In this document: positions 50,034-60,156 of the stretch, one piece after another
Position numbering within the stretch: the stretch's first letter is position 1
Layout of the letters: each line of letters opens with the position of its first letter
DNA from: Platycnemis pennipes
Taxonomy: Eukaryota; Arthropoda; Insecta; Odonata; Platycnemididae
Length of the DNA: 64,000 bases
Assembly (NCBI GenBank): GCA_933228895.1
Contig: OW121850.1
Location: 29,521,773-29,585,772 of the forward strand
Reading direction: 5' to 3'
Made by a program: the position numbers and the translations under genes
The notes under the pieces: model-generated
Seen by the model: the letters and a program-made list of their open reading frames with translations, nothing else
Database searches by the model: none
Told to the model about the DNA's origin: nothing

Positions 50034-50455
50034 TGAGACATTTGGAAAGCAACTAAGGTAATATTAAGAAAAATAGGATGGACAAGAAAAAGGAAAAGGT
50101 AATACCAGTGGGTTCAACGGTGGGTGAAATTCATTCATCATTGCAGGAGGACCAGCTACTTTACCTGCATCGCTTGTAGTTTCCCAAGAAACCTGGTGCC
50201 CAATAAATCATTCAGCTGGGGTTTAAATGAACATGCTCAAATTCATCTCCAGGATTCAAACCCAGGACCATGTCACTGCCCACGTGAATACGGCGGACCG
50301 CCAGGAAGCAACACTCACGGAGTGATTCATTTTTTCCTCCTCGCTTAGTTCTACGAAAAGGTCATTTAACTCCAAGTTACAGAAATATATTATTTCGCTA
50401 ATGAGATGTCCGAGAAAGCAACTGAGGTAACATAAAGAAAGAACGGAAGGGGAAG
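50034..50455. repeat. Decayed direct repeat pair enclosing a SINE-like head
   Basis: 50034-50086 (GAGACATTTGGAAAGCAACT, AAGGTAATATTAAGAAAAAT) and 50403-50455 (GAGATGTCCGAGAAAGCAAC, TGAGGTAACATAAAGAAAGA) are about 75% alike by eye over ~52 bases, in the same orientation. Between them the minus strand shows TGGTCCTGGGTTTGAATCCT (about 50252-50272), a tRNA B-box-like string, so a tRNA-derived SINE in antisense probably lies there. The pair may be two SINE tails or one old duplication. Confidence 0.4.
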
Positions 50456-51639
50456 TCATTTTAGTGAAGCCTGCAGGTTCAAATCATGATATGGTTTAGG
50501 CGACGATCAACTTTGGTTACTACGAGGCGCTGGAGAAACCTGCATCCAAATCCCTTCCGCGATACGCTGTCTCATATTACTTCAGTAGACTGGACTAGAA
50601 AAATATTTTCAGCGAAAGAAAATGCAATGTGGGGAGGGATCCTCCGTATAAAGTACTAAAAGATAAGCAAATTACGTCTCAGACATAGGAAAGAAGAATG
50701 GGTAGAGTGAAAGAAAGGTTTTGATAAAGATTTAAAGGTTCTAAAAATATACAGGAAAAGGCTCTGAAGAGTGAAAAATTGGCGTAAGGATAAAAGAGCG
50801 TTGCATCAAAATTCAGTAGCTACGCAAAGATAAGGTGGAGCGAAAAAAGTGAAAAACAGTTCAAATGTGAAGTTGGAGTCTTCTTGACTGAATATAAATA
50901 ACGGAAGAAGTACAATTGTACGTTCATTTGCTCAATCTTAATTACCCACAGCATTCCACCCGAACCTGAACACACTATTTACCTTATTTTTCATATAAGG
51001 GAATTAAATGTTGACTGCGCTAGTCACAATGAATTAAGAACGAACTATAAAACCCATGGATATATCATTTTTCAGGCCTTCAGGCCCGATCTCCCGGAAG
51101 CAAAGATGACCTATTTTTATTCATCATCTAGGTTCATTATTTACTTTATTGGAATGAATAATTAGGTAGCATTTTCTTCATGGTACATTCAGTTAACTTA
51201 GTTGTTTGAGTCCAATTTTAACCATTGGTCTCTACACGTTTCACATAGTCTCTATCGTTCAGAGAGATTGGCGAAATACACAGCATAGGAGTTAGATCTT
51301 CCAATTCAATACTTTTTTCGAACTACAATCGTCAATAACGTGATTAGAGCGGCAAGAAATGACAGAAAACATATACAGCTTTGAGCCAATAAATGCAGAA
51401 GTAAGAACTTTAGTGGCTGGATATAAAATCTACAATTACATGGCAACCTGCAAGCTACAGCAAGTGTTTTTGACTGGTAAGGAGACATATAGGTGATGAC
51501 CAGACATATCATTATGATTTCGAGCATAATTATATTGGCATTTAAAATATTTCCAGTTTAATACCTATACTAGTTAAAGAGATAAACCGTTGAAATAAAG
51601 CAGCCTCAGCTGCAGTAAAATTTCTGATTACAAAGTATC
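50456..51639. other. No gene recognised
   Basis: AT-rich DNA, no recognisable feature. Confidence 0.55.
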
Positions 51640-51876
51640 TCGGCCCCGGTCCGTTTGTCGGAAGTTTGTCGGCCCCGGTGGCGGCGTGGTTAAGTCCTCG
51701 CCTGCTAATCTGAGGGTCGCGGGTTCGAATCCCGCCTGAGTGGGTTTTTTCACCACTCAGGACATGGATTCGTGTGTTGTCCGTTGTCCGTTGTTGATTG
51801 TTAAATCCCCCGATGTAAAAGGCCATAGGAGCTGTTTTCGGGGCAAGTGGAAAATAAATAAATAAATAAATAAAAA
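51640..51876 (+). mobile_element. tRNA-Ser(GCT)-derived SINE with (AAAT)n tail
   Basis: The head GGCGGCGTGGTTAAGTCCTC followed by GCCTGCTAATCTGAGG and GGGTTCGAATCCCGCC closely follows the layout of a eukaryotic tRNA-Ser with anticodon GCT (GTGGTTAAG, then CTGCTAATC, then GGGTTCGAATCCC). The B box GGTTCGAATCC is at 51722-51732. A body follows (CACCACTCAGGACATGGATT, TTGTCCGTTGTCCG), ending in (AAAT)n at 51851-51876. TCGGCCCCGGT occurs twice (51640-51650 and 51669-51679), so the 5' part was locally duplicated. No acceptor stem can be closed, so it is not a functional tRNA. No target duplication was found. Confidence 0.75.
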
Positions 51877-52114
51877 ATCTCCCTACTTCTGTGGGACAGA
51901 CTGAAAAAACGGTCCACGCGGAGTAATGTATGCAATAAACTTGAGGTATGAATGAGAGTCAACGCCTAAAACAATTTCTCATTCATGCCGCATATTATTG
52001 ATATCATACTAATATATAAAAACTAGCTGAAGGTAACCGTTGAAATTTAACGGGAGGCAGAAATATAATAATTAAAATTTGTATTATGAAATTTTAACAA
52101 ACTTGTGTTATGGA
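51877..52114. other. No gene recognised
   Basis: Short AT-rich spacer between the SINE and the tandem duplication. Confidence 0.6.
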
Positions 52115-52384
52115 GTTAGCTATGGCTCCAAGTCACTATCGGAACTATAAATATAATTTAAACAAATGTACGATAATGTAATTTAAACAATATGATGAGT
52201 GAAAGTTTCTCGGGTCTTCCACCGGGAGAAAGGCTCCATCTCTGCCTACGTTAGCTATGGCTCCAAGTCACTATCGGAACTATAAATATAATTTAAACAA
52301 ATGTACGATAATGTAATTTAAACAATATGATGAGTGAAAGTTTCTCGGGTCTTCCACCGGGAGAAAGGCTCCATCTCTGCCTAC
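52115..52384. repeat. Perfect 135 bp tandem duplication
   Basis: Two adjacent 135 bp units (52115-52249 and 52250-52384) appear identical by eye. Each begins GTTAGCTATGGCTCCAAGTC and ends GGCTCCATCTCTGCCTAC. The second unit runs on directly into the loop and right arm of the foldback at 52329-52502, so each unit carries one left arm. Identity implies a recent event or an assembly artefact. Confidence 0.9.
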
Positions 52385-52502
52385 GTTTCGGAAAACGACT
52401 CGTTTTCCATCTTCGGGGCTGTGAGCCAGGGTCGTTTTCAGAAAAGTCGGCAGAGATAGAGCCTTTGACCCGGTGGAGGACCCGAGAAACTTTCACTCAT
52501 CC
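52329..52502. mobile_element. Foldback element, ~55 bp arms with further inner symmetry
   Basis: The left arm (52329-52383, GATGAGTGAAAGTTTCTCGG, GTCTTCCACCGGGAGAAAGG, CTCCATCTCTGCC) and right arm (52447-52502, ending CCGAGAAACTTTCACTCATC) are reverse complements with about five mismatches. Inside them GGAAAACGACTCG and GGTCGTTTTC continue the stem. The loop holds CGTTTTCCATCTTCGGGGCT. The arm/loop words resemble the terminal repeats of an arthropod retroelement, possibly Penelope-like, that ends in head-to-head pieces; this is inference. A second left arm lies 135 bp upstream because of the tandem duplication. Confidence 0.7.
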
Positions 52503-53120
52503 AATCCGCCGGGAAAACACCAAAACATAATATAATGTTTTTACTTTCCAGGGGCTGATCTCTGTTCTTTCACGAAGACGTTATACTTGCGTATAAAAGC
52601 AACACAATTCAATGGGAAATGCTAATAACAAAATGGCAAACGGTAAGCTTTACTGAATGGATGAGAGAAAGAAAACATTCCAATTCCACAGTAAAGTTAA
52701 TTAATCCCACCCGATTATGATGATGCGCAGCATAGAAACTTAGGACGCGATGATTTAAATATAATATTTCTAGTGGAATTTAATCGAGTTACACCCTCAG
52801 AGGCATGGCCAAACGCAAAATGTCACAATCGTACTAGGGTACGATTTATGGATCGCCTGAATCTTTGGGAGCGTTGTAATAACCACGGTCGAGGTCATTC
52901 TTTCTAAAGCATTCATGGGCGGGAGGGAAGTATACGATCTTCATCCTGCAACCGATCAAGCCGATTTGTCACGCGGTGGCATGCGGGAAACGGTGCCCAT
53001 GTCTAGTGCAATCGAACGACGAAAGTCACGAACTCACAAATACTGACCAGAGAGGTTTAAAATAACACCTCTTTGATAATGACAAATAAAGAAAACGGGA
53101 AACAATATCTCATTTCGTAA
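52503..53120. other. No gene recognised
   Basis: AT-rich spacer with no coding or RNA signal. If the transposon terminus at 53492 had a matching left end, it would be expected here, but none was found. Confidence 0.5.
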
Positions 53121-53492
53121 TGCTATGTCTGCCGTTCCAATTTTTATCCTGACGATTTGCAAGCAACCATTTTTCCCGATTTTTGATTATTTTTCAGCGA
53201 ATTCCCGACCTTTTCCAGATTTTTTCCCGACGTTAACAAATTTCTTGCTATGCCATGTCTGCCGTTCCAATTTTTATCCTGACGATTTGCAAGCAACCAT
53301 TTTTCCCGATTTTTGATTATTTTTCAGCGAATTCCCGACCTTTTCCAGATTTTTTCCCGACGTTAACAAATTTCTTGCTATGCTATGTCTGCCGTTCCAA
53401 TTTTTATCCTGACGATTTGCAAGCAACCATTTTTCCCGATTTTTGATTATTTTTCCCGGATTCCCGACTTTTCCCGACTGGTAGACACCCTG
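53121..53492 (-). mobile_element. DNA-transposon end with 130 bp tandem array
   Basis: Units of 130 bp at 53121-53250 and 53251-53380 and a partial third at 53381-53456 differ by about one base (TGCTATG versus TGCCATG). They are rich in TTTTTCCCGA, ATTCCCGACC and TTTTCCAGAT words. The array runs into ATTCCCGACTTTTCCCGACT, GGTAGACACCCTG, whose reverse complement CAGGGTGTCTACCAGTCGGG is the typical terminus of a widespread animal DNA-transposon group; superfamily is not assigned. The opposite end is absent. Three frames repeat the same peptide purely because of the tandem units. Confidence 0.65.
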
Positions 53493-53498
53493 TATTCG

Positions 53499-53640
53499 TT
53501 ATATAGATCAGGTCGTGAAGGACGTGAAAGAGAGGAATTACCTCAGTATGAAGAGGTTGGCCGATAGAAGTATATTGGAGGGCTGCGTCAAACCAATCCT
53601 AGGATTGTTGACCGATGGTGATGATAATGGTTCCGATACT
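53499..53640 (+). mobile_element. LINE 3' end, same family as 28.5-29.6 kb
   Basis: The + strand reads YIDQVVKDVKERNYLSMKRL followed by ADRS, then a frame change, then GGAGGGCTGCGTCAAACCAA, TCCTAGGATTGTTGACCGAT and a GGTGATGATAATGG tail. It is nearly word-for-word the 3' end seen at 29490-29610. It begins 7 bases after the DNA-transposon terminus at 53492, so the transposon seems to have inserted into, or deleted, the upstream part of the LINE copy. Confidence 0.75.
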
Positions 53641-54539
53641 GACTTGGAGCCAAAGCTAACTTCATAGCACAAGTTTTTTTTCGCTCCTTCATGATAAAGG
53701 TTTAAATTTCTTGATACAATTCCTATTTATTATATTTCTCACTCCCGTTGAATTCCAACGTGCATATGCAGCTGGTATAAATTCAAAGACAGCTTTAAAA
53801 TGCAGTAATCTATTCTAATTACTTATCTCCATAGTCACGTAGATCATAATTATTATAATCCCATCTTGTGGGCAGAAAGAATGGGGCAACCAGTTCAGAG
53901 CTTAGTGCTCCCTATATTTTTAGATTTTTAGAAAAGTGGTTGCCCTGATATGTTATCGTCTCAATTTTACTGGCACTTCGAAATGTGTCCTTTACGGAAT
54001 TGAACTTCCAACGATAATCCAACCCCTCAACTTTTCCAATGAATTCACATCTCCCGTTGTCTCTTAAGTAATAATTCCCAATCTAGATCTGTTAGACTTG
54101 AAGGAAAACTTTTCGCGTTACATGAGTAGTTACTCGGAGAGATTCAAGTCTCGAGGGTTGCATTATGCAAAGAGTCCTATCACAGATGAATCTTAGGCCA
54201 AACACGCCCATTAACATGACGCGTTCCTGTTTTCTACGTGATAAAGGGGAATGTAGCGAGGGCTTGCCACATAATAAGAACCTTCTTTTAAACTTTATAT
54301 CACTTTTTCTTGAACTGGTTGTATAATACCAATATGTTTCACGAGCTAAACGTTGGGGGTCTTTGCTAACTACAATCGGAAATGCTTAACAAATTCAATA
54401 TATCAAGCCCTGAAGTATATTAAATACACCAATGCACAAATACACAACAAGTTTTGGCTGGTTAAGATCATAGAAGCACCGATTTACTGTCAAAATAGGG
54501 AGACAAGCTGGAGATGATGAAGATGATGAAATTATAACT
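53641..54539. other. No gene recognised
   Basis: AT-rich DNA, no recognisable feature. Confidence 0.55.
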
Positions 54540-54785
54540 GCTACGTATTACGTTGGATAAACTGGATATACGCATCTACGGAGGAGAATCGCTATGTCAA
54601 AACAATCTTTTGCTATAAAGAGAGAAGTAATGAAAGGAACATCTCACTGGGACGGAAGTATGACCTATTAGGAGTCTGCCATACGTTGCTACATTTGTGA
54701 GGCAGCGAAACGTGGATGAAGGATAATTAAAACAGGGTAGCCGAGATTGTAATCACGAAGATTGTTCGTGGTGGAAGAGCGTCAT
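54540..54785 (+). mobile_element. Probable LINE RT C-terminal relic
   Basis: TATGTCAAAACAATCTTTTG, CTATAAAGAGAGAAGTAATG reads MSKQSFAIKREVM, like the 'A..AF.KKR.LL' segment downstream of the RT core; GTGAGGCAGCGAAACGTGGA and ACAGGGTAGCCGAGATTGTA fall where 'YG.ETW' and 'R..A.E....R' blocks are expected. The match is weak and broken by stops, so this is a tentative call. Confidence 0.35.
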
Positions 54786-55131
54786 CATTGAAATTAATAA
54801 AACAACTTTTTTATTACCAAAGTTAAAGAAACACACAATAACGCAGTTTAAAAGTGTGTCTTATTAAACTGTTTAAGTCACAATAGTGTTTTTCCCTGCT
54901 TCAATGTACACAGAGTAGCTTATTTAAAGATGTAGGTGTGGTGAAGGTAAGTTTGTTGGCAAAGGAAACGTACGAGGACTCTTGGGTGGTAGAAAATAAA
55001 GGGCGAGAAGGTTTTAAGAAAGGACGTGAAAGAGGGAAGAATTTTCCGCAAGCGGGAAAAAGGAAAAATGATAATTTTCAGTTTATAAGTTCGTAAAAAT
55101 AAAGAAGAAGAGGATAATTTTTGTGGGTTTT
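54786..55131. other. No gene recognised
   Basis: AT-rich, purine-rich spacer upstream of the 55.1 kb SINE. Confidence 0.55.
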
Positions 55132-55434
55132 ATGTCAATCTAAGGGGTCGTGGTGGCCTAGTGGGTACAGCACTGAGCTACTAACCGGAGGGTCCCTGGT
55201 TCAAATCCCGGGCAAGAGCTTTTCTGAACACCTCCATCTAAAGTCCTCGCGATTCGATTTTCTGAGTGTCAGAACTTCGTAGGAAATCGCAGGTGGCCCA
55301 GGGAAAGGAACTGGCCCCCCTACCCTGAATGTGTGAATTTCACACGCCATTGGCTTAATACGGGGTGAGCTTTACCCTCACCTATCAAAACCAACCTTCG
55401 GGTTGAATCACTGAGTGAGTGATGTCAATCTAAG
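55132..55434 (+). mobile_element. Young tRNA-derived SINE with 13 bp target duplication
   Basis: The element (55145-55421) is flanked by identical ATGTCAATCTAAG (55132-55144 and 55422-55434), a clean target-site duplication. The head carries an A box TGGCCTAGTGGG (55154-55165) and a B box GGTTCAAATCC (55198-55208), internal RNA polymerase III promoter elements. A body of about 200 bases follows (CCTGAATGTGTGAATTTCAC, ACCAACCTTCGGGTTGAATC), ending in a CTGAGTGAGTGATG repeat tail. Intact duplication and promoter boxes indicate recent insertion. It is not a tRNA, because no acceptor stem closes. Confidence 0.9.
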
Positions 55435-58400
55435 CCTGTCTGGCCGTAGGTCCTTTCCGTAGGGCAGAAATAAATCTCTCCGCAGGCAAGAGCTCTTCTA
55501 CCAGTTTAACTTGCGTCAGTCTACGAAGATTTAACTAAAATTCAACATTACCCCCCTTTCACACAAATCATATCTATCTGGAAATCTCTGTATGATCTGC
55601 CTACCGCACTGCACCTTATGTTACACGTACTAACGACCAGCTTCAAAGTGAACCGCCCATGAGTACGCACACACATGAAGGGAGCTTGACCTCTGACCTC
55701 CTCATATCTGGCGATCTTCCTACAAAATAGAAATGCACAGTGCGCTGAGTGCTGCTTCCCAAGCTTAGGAGGCGAGAGATATCGTTTACGTACACCATTT
55801 TGTCTTTTTGAACTGTCGTCAACAAGCAGCGAATCCCATAACACAACAGTGCATTTACTGGCTTGTGTATCCCGTCATACTCTTGGATTCATTTACCTCA
55901 TTCTCCAAAGCAGCGGTGGTTTAAATTCACTCCTGACTGCACATTACTTTTCACATATAGCAAACTCTTTGGCTTACTATTCTGCTCTAACGAGTCTTAA
56001 TGACGTAAATCAGTGTTTTCCTATGCGAGAGCAGGTAGTTGTTTTCGAAGTCAAAGATAATAGGATTGCACGTAAATCTCCCTTCACGAGAACATTTTGT
56101 GAACTCATAAGTCGAATATGCTCCATGTAAATGTAAATGGTAATTTTAATAATATTCAAAGTGACATTGTAATGCCTCACGTCAAAAACAGCTTCCAAGC
56201 CGCAGATATACATTATCTGCCACTTTATAAATAAATAATTATGCATATGCATAAAGTTATTTATTTAAAAAGTTGAACCCTATCAAGGAGAAATGCATTT
56301 CTGAATTCGATACAGTTAGTGTGGACTATAGTTGGCAGCTTGAAGAAATTAGTACGTTAGCGCGTTTACCTTCACAGGAATCCCTAATACCAATTACCTT
56401 TACAAGAAAATTTCGATAGATTGCGCAAATAAAACACCTAAACGTATCCTTCAACCAAACTCGGACATTTACGCTAAAGACACGATTCGCACGCGCGACT
56501 CAAGCGTCGCCAGACCACCCCGTTACAGAATCTACTTTTGCTGCTGGCAAAAGTAACCTATTCACCGCTTATCCTAGCACATGCAACGATGAGACAATCA
56601 TCATTTACCACTGTAACTATCAAAAACCTATCACGTCTTTTCAAGTCACTCAAGGTTGATTAAAATTGCCTCTTCAAGGGTGCCTTAGTGGAAGTCATTG
56701 TCCGCGTTTTCTCATCGATAATTGCCGAACGGCCTCAAATCACCTGTTTGTCGGAATCGTCTCTTGGGCTTCCACTTTGGTCAGTCCTTATCATGGTGCG
56801 GCAAGTATTCTTCACACGAATCTGATACGCTGTCCTGATCTTAAGGAGGTTGATCCGAAAAGTGAAAGTCATGTCATTTTTTTTACATTTTCAGCACTTA
56901 AAGAACTAAAGTTCCTCTATCTAATAAAGTAAAGATAATTACACCAACCCATACTCCTTTTTGCATAAATTGCATTTGAATTACATACGATTAACGGCTA
57001 GAATGGCCATCACATGGGAATATAACGTTTAAAAATACCATAGTGACATGCCATTTTTGCAAAAAACTGATATTTTATGCGTAATTTTACAAGGAATAAA
57101 ATGCCACGAAAAAAAGGCATCAACCCACCGTATTTTTCGCTAAATCCACCAATTTATGCGCTTATAGCAGACGAAATGCGTTAGTTGACTTCAAGTGGCG
57201 CTGCGGTCGCTCTAGCCAAAATGTATGGCGTATGAATAATATCATTACTAATGAGATATTAAAGAATATTTCAGAAAAATATTATAACATAACGTTTGAT
57301 AGTAATATTCTGGTGTTATACATTAGTAAATTCATTGAGTACATGAATTTATTTCACTAACGTAAATGCTGAATTGACTCCATCGTCGAGCTGATTTAAA
57401 TTATCATAAAAATAAATCCTTCGACTTCCCACTGTATTTCTTGTGATACTTGTGACTTTTAATAGCTTAGGTAATTTTCTTTGTGAAGTAAGGATCACTT
57501 AGCAGGCATATACTCGTACTTAAATTAATAAGATTCCTTAGACAACTTGACTCAAGCAGTCGCGAGCCAACCTCCTTAATTTTTGCCCTTGAGAAGCGTA
57601 TGGCAGCTAATGTGAAACGATAAACCCTCTTAGCGTCCGCAACATAATGTTTAGACTCCTCAAGGAAGTCAGACGCAGTACTTTGGTGAATATTTTGATT
57701 TCACAGCCGCCTTCCAAGAGGTCGAGCGTCGGATGACGCCGGAGCATTTCTTGGGTAACGACTTTCCAAACGCCACTTAAGGGGACAATAGCAGGTGGGT
57801 CGTATCAAGCACAAAGATTTACGGCTTCCCCGCATTCTAGAATGCGGAGCTCATTCCATAACTTCGACTTTAATTTACGCCCATCGCACACTTTCCCCGC
57901 CGAATTTCCGGCCTCGCATTAGCTCTGCTCGAAAGGGTCTGGATTCTGCCGCGTTTCAATTATGGAGGGAAACCGCAGGAGTCCCTCGGCTGCGTGCGCC
58001 CTTGGGGTCCAACACACTTTAATCAGGCCCGCTTCCTCATCCCTTCCTTCCATTCTTCATCCATTCGTGGATTCCCTCACGCCTCTTAGTTGTTGCCCGA
58101 AAGTGTGAGCGAAAAAGCCTGAACAAGCGCTAATTGCGAACTTGTCACAAACCATGCATCTGGCCTGATTTAGGAATATATAAAATATCAGTCCCTCTAG
58201 CAATCTTTAGCATGTCGCAACGCGAAACTTATGAGGAGCAGAATCAAGACTCGGAGTGATGATGGTTACCTTCGCCGTTGGAGAGAATTAACAATTCTAC
58301 GGTGAAGAAATTATCATTACACTATACCCATTTATAATATAAAATATTACATCCTCTCCAGACAATTTCGAATTGAAGTATTTACTATTATAAAATTCCA

Positions 58401-58964
58401 TTACTTTATCTACAAAGAAATATAATGGAAAATTACTCTCCTTAAATGGAAGAATATAAAAATGAACAACTGGGGAGGAGAAATTCGCAGCCAATAGAAT
58501 GCCAGCTGTTCAAACGTAAAAAAATATGTAAACCCTCTTCGTAAATTGCATAGATAATAAATTGGACAGAGTATAATATTTAAATTACTTCCGGGAAGAA
58601 GCGCGTCCAAATGTACTGGAAACTAAACTTTTCACATTAAAGTGGAAAAATATTATCTCGTGGGGTAACTAGAGAAAACAGGGAAATTAAGCTACCAGAA
58701 AAAATGAACAGCGATGCAATGGAATGTACATAAAATAAACAAAAAATTAACGCCTGAAGCAAATCAAAAGAATAAAGCTTTCCTGAAGAGGGAAATATTT
58801 TGGGACTAAAAAAATGAAGGATCAAACTTAAAGTTCTTTTCAATTCATTTTCTTTTTCTGTGCCAGAAATGACGATGCAATGCATATGATAAAAAACCCC
58901 ACTAAAACGTATGTGACTGGAGAAATATATTATAAATATATGAGAAAGTTTTGGGTTAGAGAGG
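55435..58964. other. No gene recognised; GC-richer patch at 57.67-58.1 kb
   Basis: Mostly AT-rich DNA. A 29 bp module at 56762-56790 (CTTGGGCTTCCACTTTGGTC, AGTCCTTA) is repeated at 59117-59145. Frames of 60-98 codons (for example 55548-55844 -, 55849-56130 +) are unrecognised. The GC-richer patch holds an unrecognised 75-codon frame. Confidence 0.5.
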
Positions 58965-59035
58965 AAGAGAGCTGCGTGAAACTACATCTAGAATAACTTC
59001 GGTGTTGATGATGGCACTGAGCAATCATCACCACT
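58965..59035 (+). mobile_element. Short LINE 3' tail fragment
   Basis: TTAGAGAGGAAGAGAGCTGC, GTGAAACTACATCTAGAATA and TGTTGATGATGGCA have the order 'gAGAGCTGCGTcAAAc....GATGATG' of the LINE tails at 16.98, 25.3 and 53.6 kb. Only about 60 bases align. Confidence 0.4.
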
Positions 59036-59412
59036 GTGTTTACTTTTGGTTTAGATGCAAAACTTGGTGAAAAGTTTGGCCGTGATAATAACCATGAATA
59101 AATTAATTAAAAAGTGTCTTGGCCTTCCACTTTGGTCAATCCTTAGCAATCCATTTGCAAAGTAGAGGGACTAAAATAATGTATATCCATTAACCAGATA
59201 GGTTAGTGAATATATTATGACGGTGCTTTCTCGTCTGGTACTAAATACTAAACTTTGAGTGTATAAGATGAGAGTAGAATGAAAACTTTTGACACTATGG
59301 CTAGGCAAAAGATAAACAAGATTTAAATAACGGATAAAAGGAAAACAAGGAAGTTTTAAGAGGCAAGAAGAGAGAGAAAGTTCATGGAGGAAATTGAAAG
59401 GGAGGAAAACGG

Positions 59413-59952
59413 GTGAAAGAAAGGGATAATAACGGAAGTAGAGTAATGAAGGCGACACCAAAAAAAAGCTTTGAAAGAAAAAGAGAGAAAAGCATAGGAA
59501 AGTTTTGGATGGCGAACTATCGCAATTATCTACATGTACAGGTTGCCCTGCGACCACTACCGCAAGAACGTGCATCAGAGGGTGGTAGATTACTGTGCCG
59601 ACCAATATGGCCGACCTTGCCTCTAATATCACTCGCAGTGCCTCCTCCATTGCATTCTAACCTCCTTGGATGGGATGGAAGGGACCTTTTGGCGTCTTTT
59701 GATGTGAGTACGAAAATTTTGACGCCAAGTTTCGCTGTACCCTTCTCCTCCCAGAAACATTCAAGTCGTTACCAAATCAGTGCTCTAAATGGATCAAGTG
59801 ACTTCACCTGCCGGCCGCCTCCTTTCAATTTCTACAACAGCTACTTCTGCATGACTTCAGATCAACAGCGCCTTCCTCCCCAGCAGCAACTTCATCCTCC
59901 GTTTCCACTACGCTCTTCCTCACACACTGATAAGAGAATGCTGGATAATTGA
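59413..59952 (+). other. Longest open frame, 179 codons, unrecognised
   Basis: The first 35 codons would be lysine/arginine-rich (KKSFERKREKSIGK), the last 60 proline/glutamine/serine-rich (QQRLPPQQQLHPPFP). No signal peptide, membrane segment, zinc-finger or other motif is seen. It overlaps a comparable minus frame, its ATG lies in a purine-rich low-complexity stretch, and no start context, splice partner or homologue is visible. It could be chance or part of an exon; I lean towards chance. Confidence 0.12.
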
Positions 59953-60129
59953 CCTGAGTTCCCGGAAGGAAGTACATAATAGTCGCCATAACCTCAATAC
60001 TATCCACGCTTATTAATTATCTTATACATTCGAAGAGCCCAAGAGTAAAATACGTTTATCACTTGATATATGCGGAATTAGCGTTCCCATGACTACTACT
60101 GACCCGCGTTACCGGCTAGTCAGACACCC

Positions 60130-60156
60130 AATCGTGGTTAAAATTTAACCATGATT
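60130..60156. repeat. Short hairpin
   Basis: AATCGTGGTTAAA (60130-60142) pairs with TTTAACCATGATT (60144-60156) with one mismatch and almost no loop. It could be the joined ends of a lost inverted-repeat element. Confidence 0.45.

Noticed and set aside
51669..51745. Functional tRNA-Ser(GCT) gene
   Set aside because: The 5' and 3' ends do not pair and an (AAAT)n-tailed body follows; it is a SINE head.
53121..53456. CRISPR-like array
   Set aside because: Units are contiguous 130 bp tandem copies without spacers, in a eukaryotic setting.
53125..53567. Repeated peptide gene (same ~40 residues three times)
   Set aside because: The frames are by-products of a 130 bp tandem array; the unit is not a multiple of three.
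55145..55220. Functional tRNA gene
   Set aside because: A and B boxes are present, but no acceptor stem pairs, and the sequence continues into a SINE body with a target duplication.
59413..59952. 179-codon frame as a protein-coding gene
   Set aside because: No recognisable domain, low-complexity ends, overlap with a 159-codon opposite frame and no splice or start support. Chance is the simpler reading.
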